A stretch of 5,059 bases of DNA. Source: an uncultured Cryomorphaceae bacterium (GTDB lineage: Bacteria > Bacteroidota > Bacteroidia > Flavobacteriales > Schleiferiaceae). The DNA is taken from NCBI GenBank assembly GCA_913049755.1, contig CAJWXO010000085.1, positions 1 to 5,059 on the forward strand, in the 5' to 3' direction. Position 1 is the first letter of the stretch; each line of letters opens with the position of its first letter. Positions 1 to 5,059 of this stretch are shown here, piece by piece. A model generated the notes under the pieces. It did not search any database. It was not told the origin of the DNA and saw only the letters and a program-made list of their open reading frames with translations. The position numbers were made by a program, and so were the translations under genes.

Positions 1-702
1 GTGAGTAGTACACAAATAATTATTCCAGCGGGAGATACTTTAGCGAGTGTCTTCTTGCTAGGGATTAACGATGAAGATATTGAGGGCACTGAAGATATTA
101 TAGTTCTTTTTCAATTAGAAAATGCTGTAAATATTGGCCAAACTACAGTTTCCGTTATTCTTGATGATGATGATGGCCAAGGCCTAGCTTCCTTAATTTT
201 AAATGAAATATTATATGATCCGTACAACAGTGGATTAGATGGTGATGCAAATGGAGATGGTACATATGTGCAAAATGAAGATGAATTTATCGAACTGGTA
301 AATATTGGATCTACATCTATTGATTTGTCAGGATATAAAGTTTATGATGCTACAGCACTTTCTTCAAATTCACCGCGCCATGAATTCCCCAGTGGAACAA
401 TACTTCCTGCTGGAGGGGTTTATGTATTGTTTGGCGGGGGAACACCAACGGGTTCATTCGGTGGTGCACAAATATCTACTTCAACCACAGGAATGATGAA
501 TCTTAATAATTCAGGAGATGTGCTGACAATAACTAATTCATCGGATAGTGTAATGATTCAACTTGATATAACTCCTTTGTCTGATAACCCTAACGAGTCT
601 TACACTCGTTCTCCTGATTTGATAGGTGAGCTTGTTCAGCACACAACCGCTAGTACTTTGCTTTTTTCCCCAGGGACAAAAAGTGATGGTTCTTCATTCT
701 GA
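1..702 (+). CDS. Calx-beta / lamin-tail domain surface protein, C-terminal part (5' end outside window)
   Basis: This is the 3' part of a larger gene. The frame is open from base 1, and the first visible residues lie inside a domain, so the GTG at base 1 is the window edge and not a believable start. Residues about 5-57 look like the second half of a Calx-beta domain: the IPAGDT strand, then an acidic DEDIEGTEDI turn, and a closing VILDDDDG. Residues about 64-200 look like a lamin-tail domain (LTD): LNEILYDP, then DEFIELVN, a DLSGYKVYD strand and an LPAGGVYVLF strand. Between LNEIL and DEFIELVN lies an acidic loop of DxDxNxDG type (residues 80-87), probably a calcium site. Such domains occur in secreted, multi-domain adhesins and exoenzymes, notably in Bacteroidota. 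No catalytic domain and no clear C-terminal sorting domain is visible; the protein ends soon after the LTD. A role in surface binding is an inference. Its stop sits directly at the start of the carrier gene, suggesting it is an upstream cistron of the same operon. Confidence 0.85.
   Translation: MSSTQIIIPAGDTLASVFLLGINDEDIEGTEDIIVLFQLENAVNIGQTTVSVILDDDDGQGLASLILNEILYDPYNSGLDGDANGDGTYVQNEDEFIELVNIGSTSIDLSGYKVYDATALSSNSPRHEFPSGTILPAGGVYVLFGGGTPTGSFGGAQISTSTTGMMNLNNSGDVLTITNSSDSVMIQLDITPLSDNPNESYTRSPDLIGELVQHTTASTLLFSPGTKSDGSSF
699..702 (+). other. Stop/start junction CTGA, possible non-canonical start of the carrier gene
   Basis: The LTD gene stops with TGA at 700-702. In the frame of the DcuC-type carrier, CTG at 699 overlaps this stop, giving the same NTGA arrangement as the other junctions. 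Using it adds Met-Ile-Gln before the GTG-encoded residue at 708. No clear Shine-Dalgarno precedes either candidate, so the sequence alone does not decide. Confidence 0.35.
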
Positions 703-707
703 TTCAG

Positions 708-2081
708 GTGGGTATTTTTCTTGTCTTTCTAATCCTGTTTGGGGTTTGCTGGACCCTTCTGAAGGGTTGGCCTGCTCAGGCAGTATTATTGTTTTCAGGA
801 ATGTTAATGCTGACTTTAGCAAGTTTTTTAGGTTATGATTATTTGATTGGTTTCAATGATGGAAGTAACTTTTCTTTTGTCCGTGTGATGACTGTCGTGT
901 CATCGCAATTTTCGAAATCGCTAAGTGGTGTTGGTTTAATGATAATGAGTATCGGTGGATTTGTAGCCTACTCTGATCATATTGGTGCTTCAAATGAATT
1001 GGTGAGACAGACGCTGAGTGGCGTAAAAAGGTTGAAGCTTTCACCATCGCTGACATGTATTGCAATTCTTCCACTAATGCAATTAATTTTTGTTTGTATT
1101 CCTTCCGCTGCAGGATGCGCATGTCTTTTTATGGTTTCAGTTTTTCCTGTTTTAGTTGGCTTAGGAGTGACCAGAGCATCAGCTGTATCTGTTATTACCG
1201 GAAGTACAGCCTTTGGGATGGGTCCTGCTTCCGCAATAACGGCAAGTGCTTCATCAATTGCTAACATACCGATAGTTGATTATTTTATTCAATATCAAAT
1301 CCCGGCTGTTTGGCCATTGATGTTAGTGATGGCTATTTCTTATTATTTGGTTAATAGATACTTTGATGGCAAGCAAGATAAAGCGTTAATAAACCCTCCA
1401 GAAAAACCCTTAGAAATAGATAAAAAAAGTAGTGTTCCAGCATTGTTTTCCCTGATACCTATTATGCCCATAATATTATTGGTTTCAGTATATCTGGTCA
1501 ATGAGTATACATATTTTTCTATTGTTTTGAATACCACTATGGCGATGATTATCTCTTGGACGATTGCGTTGATTGCTTTTTCAATAACAATGAAATCTTT
1601 GAAGACTGCATTAGATAGCTCCAAGGTTTTTTGGAAAGGGATGTCTAATATTTTTGTTTCAGTCGTGACATTGGTTATTACAGCAGGCGTGTTCGCAAAG
1701 GGACTTATTTCACTCGGTTTTATTCAAGCCATGATTGATGGATCTCAGTATTTAGGATTGGGTTCTTCTTTGGTATTAGTTGTATTTACTTTATTGGTTT
1801 TCTTGTCATCCATACTTATGGGTAGTGGAAATGCAGCTTTTTTCTCCTTCGGTCCATTGATTCCCGCTATCGCAGCTAAATTTGGTGTAAATAGTATTAA
1901 CCTTATTCTTCCAATGAATTTAGCTGCTTCTCTAGGTAGAACAATCTCTCCTATCAGTGGGGTTATTTTAGCAACGTCGTCTATAGCTGACGTTCCAGTT
2001 TCTGAAATTGTAAAAAGAAATGCAATCCCAATTACAGTTGCTTTGCTGTTAATGCTTTTAATTCAAATAATATTGCTATGA
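708..2081 (+). CDS. DcuC-family C4-dicarboxylate/acidic-compound inner-membrane carrier
   Basis: This encodes a 457-residue, very hydrophobic polytopic membrane protein, close in length to E. coli DcuC (461). From memory of that sequence, shared signatures run the whole length: GFVAYSDHIGASN at 84-96 (GFAAYMTHIGAND in DcuC), AGVFAKGL with GFIQ at 326-340, GSGNAAFFSFGPLIP at 372-386, and SLGRTISPISGV at 408-419 followed by EIVKR at 433-437. A charged cytoplasmic-type loop lies at about 216-242. DcuC proteins carry dicarboxylates such as fumarate and succinate; other members of the superfamily are poorly defined and may carry amino acids or peptides. Here the adjacent IadA-like gene suggests an acidic dipeptide or aspartate-like cargo, which is an inference. 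The GTG at 708 is the first ordinary start, but the reading frame opens at 687 and a CTG at 699 would overlap the preceding stop and bring the N-terminus to within one residue of E. coli DcuC. The last four bases overlap the next gene (ATGA). Confidence 0.9.
   Translation: MGIFLVFLILFGVCWTLLKGWPAQAVLLFSGMLMLTLASFLGYDYLIGFNDGSNFSFVRVMTVVSSQFSKSLSGVGLMIMSIGGFVAYSDHIGASNELVRQTLSGVKRLKLSPSLTCIAILPLMQLIFVCIPSAAGCACLFMVSVFPVLVGLGVTRASAVSVITGSTAFGMGPASAITASASSIANIPIVDYFIQYQIPAVWPLMLVMAISYYLVNRYFDGKQDKALINPPEKPLEIDKKSSVPALFSLIPIMPIILLVSVYLVNEYTYFSIVLNTTMAMIISWTIALIAFSITMKSLKTALDSSKVFWKGMSNIFVSVVTLVITAGVFAKGLISLGFIQAMIDGSQYLGLGSSLVLVVFTLLVFLSSILMGSGNAAFFSFGPLIPAIAAKFGVNSINLILPMNLAASLGRTISPISGVILATSSIADVPVSEIVKRNAIPITVALLLMLLIQIILL
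2078..2081 (+). other. ATGA translational-coupling overlap, carrier to IadA-like gene
   Basis: ATG of the amidohydrolase gene and TGA of the carrier gene share four bases. The preceding 30 bases show no convincing Shine-Dalgarno sequence, so terminating ribosomes probably re-initiate here, tying the amount of enzyme to the amount of carrier. Confidence 0.85.
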
Positions 2082-3187
2082 TTTTATTTAAAAATGCTCG
2101 ATTATATTCTCCAAAAGAAATTGGGAATACTGATATATTGGTTTCGGGTTCAACTATTTTAGCAATAGAGGAAAATGTATCTATTACTGGATTGAATTAC
2201 AAAGTAATAGATCTTAATAATCAGATTGTTACTCCAGGATTTATTGATCAGCATGTTCATGTTCTTGGCGCAGGGGGTAAGCGCGGGTTTGGTTCAATGA
2301 CGAACGAGTTAACCGCTAAGGATTTGCTTTCAGTAGGGACAACGACTGTTGTCGGTCTTTTAGGCACAGATGGAGTTACAAGAAGTCCAAAATCATTATA
2401 TGCGAAAGTTAAGGGACTAGATGATCAGGGTATGACAGGTTATATGCATACTGGATATTATGGCTTAGACCCAGTTCACATAATGGATTCTATTCAGGAT
2501 GATTTGGTTTTTATCGACAAAGTCCTCGGATGTAAAATAGCTATTTCAGATATTCGGTCATCATTTCCAACAGTTCAGGAACTTTTAAAGAAATGGAGAG
2601 AAGTCTATATTGGTTCTATGCTTTCTGGTAAAAAAGGTATTTTACATGTCCATCTCGGTAATTCCCCTGGTAAGTTAGATCCTCTTTTCCAAATGATTAA
2701 AGATCATCAAGTGCCTATTGAGTCAATTTCCCCAACACATGTGGCTCGTACATCGGAGCTATTTGAAGCAGCAATTGAATTTGGTAAGTTGGGCGGGAGA
2801 ATAGATATAACAACTGGGGCATCAAAATTCACTGACCCTCACAAAGCGGTTCTTTTAGCATTGGAGGAGAATCTTTCTATCGATCGCATGACCTTCTCAA
2901 CAGATGGTAATGCAGGTTTAGACTTAAAAGATGATAAACAAAATATTATTGGTACTAGGCCGGCTCCGATATCTTCTAATTTATTAGAGTTTCAAAGTTT
3001 AGTTAAGTCAGAGGAGGTCTCTATTTCAGATTCATTATCTCTCGTTACATCTAATGTATCAGATAACTTAGGCTTGCACCATAAGGGTCGAGTAAAGGTC
3101 GGAGCTGATGCGGATTTTTGCGTTTTTAATGATTCTTGGGAATTGCAAAATGTAATCGCAATGGGAGAAATGATTTCATTAGAATGA
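2078..3187 (+). CDS. iadA: IadA-like beta-aspartyl (isoaspartyl) dipeptidase, M38 amidohydrolase, atypical substrate pocket
   Basis: This encodes a 369-residue cytoplasmic amidohydrolase with no signal peptide. E. coli IadA has 390; this one is about 9 residues shorter at the N-terminus and about 12 at the C-terminus. Compared with the remembered E. coli sequence, the binuclear metal site is complete: His59 and His61 (GFIDQHVH), Lys153 to be carboxylated (GCKIAISD), His192 (HVHLGNS), His221 (PTHVAR) and Asp276 (STDGN). Thr97, Tyr128, Arg160 and Arg224 match E. coli Thr106, Tyr137, Arg169 and Arg233. The family cleaves beta-linked aspartyl dipeptides to Asp plus an amino acid, in isoaspartate salvage or cyanophycin dipeptide use. 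Oddly, Lys68 replaces E. coli Glu77, which contacts the substrate alpha-amino group, and Gly280 replaces Ser289. Catalysis therefore looks intact, but the substrate may differ. The start overlaps the carrier stop (ATGA) with no clear Shine-Dalgarno, indicating coupled translation. Family assignment is firm; exact substrate is not. Confidence 0.9.
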   Translation: MILFKNARLYSPKEIGNTDILVSGSTILAIEENVSITGLNYKVIDLNNQIVTPGFIDQHVHVLGAGGKRGFGSMTNELTAKDLLSVGTTTVVGLLGTDGVTRSPKSLYAKVKGLDDQGMTGYMHTGYYGLDPVHIMDSIQDDLVFIDKVLGCKIAISDIRSSFPTVQELLKKWREVYIGSMLSGKKGILHVHLGNSPGKLDPLFQMIKDHQVPIESISPTHVARTSELFEAAIEFGKLGGRIDITTGASKFTDPHKAVLLALEENLSIDRMTFSTDGNAGLDLKDDKQNIIGTRPAPISSNLLEFQSLVKSEEVSISDSLSLVTSNVSDNLGLHHKGRVKVGADADFCVFNDSWELQNVIAMGEMISLE

Positions 3188-3195
3188 GGATAATG
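3184..3195 (+). other. IadA-like/porin junction with two candidate porin starts
   Basis: TGA of the amidohydrolase gene at 3185-3187 overlaps an ATG at 3184 in the porin frame; a second in-frame ATG lies at 3193. GAGGA at 3186-3190 lies very close to the second ATG. Both starts give a working signal peptide, differing only by Met-Arg-Ile at the front. Confidence 0.7.
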
Positions 3196-4515
3196 AAAAA
3201 AATAGCATTTAAAAATATTGGGGTATTAGCGATTACCTTTTTATCATCGGTCATGAATGCTCAAATAACTGAGGATGATTACCTGGTAGCGAATGACTAC
3301 ACATTAGGGGAGGGCTGGACATTCTCTGGCTCCAGCGGCTACAAAATGAAAATAAGTGGTCTTATCCAACCTAGTATTGATATTGAATACAATGAAGACT
3401 CCATCGCTGACCCTAATAGTACAAGAGTAAGGTTAAGAAGGTTAAGACTTCGAATTAATGGTGAATACGAACCTGCCCGAATACAGTATAGGATACAAGT
3501 TGATCTAGGCGGCGTTCCTGAAGTTGATAATTCTCAATCGACAAGATTATTACATGCCTATTTAACATACCGCATTAATAAACGTCATAAAATAATTGTT
3601 GGTCAGAAAGTCAATCCGGTGAATAGTCGAGAAATGACAATGAATTCTGGCACTATGCAGCTGGTCGATCGGAGCAAATTAACATCTGCGTTCAATACAA
3701 TATTTGAATTTGGTCTTTTTTCAGAAAGTACAATCAGGTTAAATCCAAGAAGCTATTTGAGAGCTCTGACATCGATCACCTCTGGAGATGGAGATGTCCC
3801 AATGGGAAATGACATCGGGGGATTAAAATACGGTATTCGTTTGGACTATTTGCCAAATGGTCTCTTTACTCGTTATGGTCAATATCGGCAAGCTGATTTA
3901 GTTAGGGAAAGAACTCCAAAACTCGTATTTGGGGTAAGAGGTAGCTTTAATGAAGGAATTAGTAGTCGGCGAGGAAGAGCTCAAGGGAGTATTTTGTATT
4001 TAGATCAAGACTTTAAAACGACATTACCCAATTATTGGCAATTTGGTGCTGATTTCCTCTTTAAATTTCGAGGTGTTTCTATTCTTGGAGAATATGTATA
4101 TGCTGATGCTTCAGTACCTGCTGATATAAGTTACCGAGTTCGAAATGATGGTTCTACGTCCAGCAGCTTTTTGATAGACGGTATTCAAAATGTTGACTCC
4201 TATGTTAAAAACAGAATGATGATAGGACATGGTTACAATATACAGGGAGGGTATGTCCTAAAAAATGGTATTTCTTTTGATGCACGCTATTGTTATTTGC
4301 AAGCACCGGAATATTCTTTCTTACATAATGGTACGTTTTATAGTCGTCCGGAGGCTATTACCTTGGGGCTTTCGAAATACTTTGTGCGTTGGTATGGTTT
4401 TAAAATGCAGAGTTCAATTACGAGATTCTCTGTGGACGGCGCCACTTCACCTTATGGAGAGCCTTTGACTCGGCCTGAATGGTTTATTCAATTCATAACG
4501 AGTGTTTTGATATGA
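3193..4515 (+). CDS. Outer-membrane porin of the phosphate-selective porin O/P (OprO/OprP) family
   Basis: This encodes 440 residues from ATG 3193, starting with a classic Sec signal peptide: MKK, a hydrophobic stretch, and a likely cut after MNA at about residues 23/24. The mature protein is rich in alternating beta strands. Early barrel features fit the OprO/OprP family: SGLIQPSIDIEY at 55-66, an arginine-rich strand at 78-90 (RVRLRRLRLRING), the VDLGG segment near 103, VGQKVNP at 136-142 and VDRSKLTSAFN at 158-168. Bacteroidota members of this family are general or anion-preferring diffusion channels, so phosphate is not implied. In this operon the channel probably feeds the periplasm with the substrate of the carrier and IadA-like enzyme (inference). 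An in-frame ATG at 3184 would overlap the previous stop as ATGA and add MRI in front; 3193 is preferred because it gives a normal MKK signal peptide with GAGGA just upstream. The open frame extends back to 3136, but that part lies inside the preceding gene. The final residue is Ile, not the aromatic residue usual for barrels. Confidence 0.85.
   Translation: MKKIAFKNIGVLAITFLSSVMNAQITEDDYLVANDYTLGEGWTFSGSSGYKMKISGLIQPSIDIEYNEDSIADPNSTRVRLRRLRLRINGEYEPARIQYRIQVDLGGVPEVDNSQSTRLLHAYLTYRINKRHKIIVGQKVNPVNSREMTMNSGTMQLVDRSKLTSAFNTIFEFGLFSESTIRLNPRSYLRALTSITSGDGDVPMGNDIGGLKYGIRLDYLPNGLFTRYGQYRQADLVRERTPKLVFGVRGSFNEGISSRRGRAQGSILYLDQDFKTTLPNYWQFGADFLFKFRGVSILGEYVYADASVPADISYRVRNDGSTSSSFLIDGIQNVDSYVKNRMMIGHGYNIQGGYVLKNGISFDARYCYLQAPEYSFLHNGTFYSRPEAITLGLSKYFVRWYGFKMQSSITRFSVDGATSPYGEPLTRPEWFIQFITSVLI
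4512..4515 (+). other. ATGA translational-coupling overlap, porin to M14 peptidase gene
   Basis: ATG of the M14 peptidase gene overlaps TGA of the porin gene by four bases, repeating the arrangement at 2078. It supports membership of the peptidase in the same operon and sets its start, since the signal peptide begins immediately (MKFLK followed by hydrophobic residues). Confidence 0.85.
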
Positions 4516-5059
4516 AATTCTTAAAAACTCCAATACTTTTTATATTAATTGTTTTATGCAGTTCTTCTTCTGTATTGGAGCTAGGAATTCAACCCAAAAT
4601 AATAACTCAAACTTTTTTTCCAGATCCAGACATAGAAATTCCCACACCTGGGTTTTCAAAAAAAAAGGGATACACATCAATTACAGAATTATTAGATTTT
4701 TTAAACAACAAATCTTTAGAGAACCCAAACCAGTTGAGTGTTTCATTTATTGGGAAAAGCCAAGGAGGTATTGAGATACCTGCTGTCAACTTGGTCGGTA
4801 AAAACCCTGTTAAGAATCCAATACGCGTATGGCTTCAAGGTGGTTTACATGGCAATGAAATGGGGAGTGTTGAAGGTCTTTTATTCTTAATACATGAATT
4901 GCTTAAAGATTCTGATTTCTTGAATGAATTTGAAATAATGATTATTCCTGTTGCGAATCCAGATGGATATAAAAAAGAGAATCGGTATGCAAAAAATGGA
5001 ATGGATTTAAATCGTGATCATACAATAATAAGTGCTCCGGAAACAAAATATTTGAAGAG
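4512..5059 (+). CDS. Exported M14-family zinc carboxypeptidase, N-terminal part (3' end outside window)
   Basis: The frame is open from ATG 4512 to the window end (about 182 codons), so only the N-terminal part is seen. A hydrophobic segment at about residues 7-16 is a signal peptide; it ends in IVLC followed by four serines, so a lipoprotein cut before Cys16 is possible, although Leu at -1 is a poor lipobox fit. The mature part shows the peptidase M14 pattern: YTSITELLDFL at 54-64, IGKSQGGIEIP at 80-90, the zinc-binding HGNE (His113, Glu116) in a WLQGGLHGNE context, PVANPDGY at 146-153, Arg158 at the position of carboxypeptidase A Arg127, and DLNRD at 165-169, where Asn167-Arg168 match the Asn144-Arg145 pair that binds the substrate C-terminus. 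The third zinc ligand and catalytic Glu lie beyond the edge. The family removes C-terminal residues from peptides; some members cleave cell-wall peptides. It probably acts in the periplasm or at the surface and supplies small products to this pathway (inference). Its ATG overlaps the porin stop as ATGA. Confidence 0.88.
   Translation, partial: MKFLKTPILFILIVLCSSSSVLELGIQPKIITQTFFPDPDIEIPTPGFSKKKGYTSITELLDFLNNKSLENPNQLSVSFIGKSQGGIEIPAVNLVGKNPVKNPIRVWLQGGLHGNEMGSVEGLLFLIHELLKDSDFLNEFEIMIIPVANPDGYKKENRYAKNGMDLNRDHTIISAPETKYLK

Noticed and set aside
305..838. Short + strand frames at 305-496 and 626-838.
   Set aside because: They are out-of-frame shadows of the LTD protein and the start of the carrier gene; the family-matching frames account for this DNA.
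853..1624. Three - strand open frames of 89-96 codons (853-1122, 977-1267, 1343-1624) and a + strand one at 1055-1264.
   Set aside because: They lie opposite or out of frame within the DcuC-type carrier gene, which has strong family signatures. Their translations show no domains.
3136..3183. Upstream extension of the porin frame to an ATG at 3136.
   Set aside because: It would add a polar, charged stretch in front of a classic signal peptide and lies wholly inside the 3' end of the amidohydrolase gene. Starts at 3184 or 3193 are far more plausible.
4656..4670. A run of nine A (4658-4666) ending in an in-register A-AAA-AAG slippery heptamer; a -1 shift would enter the frame that stops at 4774.
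   Set aside because: The zero frame stays open and contains all M14 motifs, so shifting would only truncate the protein. A-runs are common in DNA this AT-rich, and no stimulatory structure is evident just downstream.
4556..4774. A 72-codon open frame on the + strand and a 60-codon frame on the - strand (4607-4789) at the right end.
   Set aside because: Both lie inside the M14 peptidase gene, whose frame from 4512 is continuous to the window end and carries clear family motifs. These are shadow frames with no recognisable features.
1..5059. Searched for tRNA or rRNA genes, CRISPR repeats, insertion sequences, inverted-repeat terminators and stand-alone promoters.
   Set aside because: None could be supported by eye. 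Coding sequence fills essentially the whole window and junctions are at most about five bases.

Overview
The window is a dense, AT-rich piece of a bacterial chromosome with five genes, all on the + strand and separated by almost no DNA. It most likely comes from a member of the Bacteroidota. The evidence is a surface protein built from Calx-beta and lamin-tail (LTD) domains, an OprO/OprP-type porin with a typical signal peptide, weak or absent Shine-Dalgarno sequences and low GC. No lineage marker such as an rRNA gene is present, so this placement is an inference.

Layout: 1-702 is the 3' end of a secreted Calx-beta/LTD protein that starts upstream of the window. About 708-2081 encodes a DcuC-family inner-membrane carrier. 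2078-3187 encodes a cytoplasmic amidohydrolase of the isoaspartyl dipeptidase (IadA, peptidase M38) family. 3193-4515 (or from 3184) encodes an outer-membrane beta-barrel porin of the phosphate-selective porin O/P family. 4512 to the window end encodes the N-terminal part of an exported M14 zinc carboxypeptidase that runs off the right edge. Start and stop codons overlap as ATGA at 2078 and 4512. The same overlap is possible at 3184 (ATGA) and 699 (CTGA). There is no room between genes for a promoter or terminator, so this looks like one translationally coupled operon that extends beyond both edges.

Taken together, the genes suggest a scavenging pathway. A surface protein and an exported carboxypeptidase would act outside the cytoplasm, the porin would pass small products across the outer membrane, the DcuC-type carrier would bring an acidic compound across the inner membrane, and the IadA-like enzyme would hydrolyse it in the cytoplasm. 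The obvious candidate substrate is a beta-aspartyl (isoaspartyl) peptide. However, the IadA-like enzyme keeps all metal ligands and the two substrate arginines but has Lys and Gly where E. coli IadA has Glu77 and Ser289, so its true substrate may be a modified or different acidic amide. This gene set and the altered active site are the most interesting points in the window.
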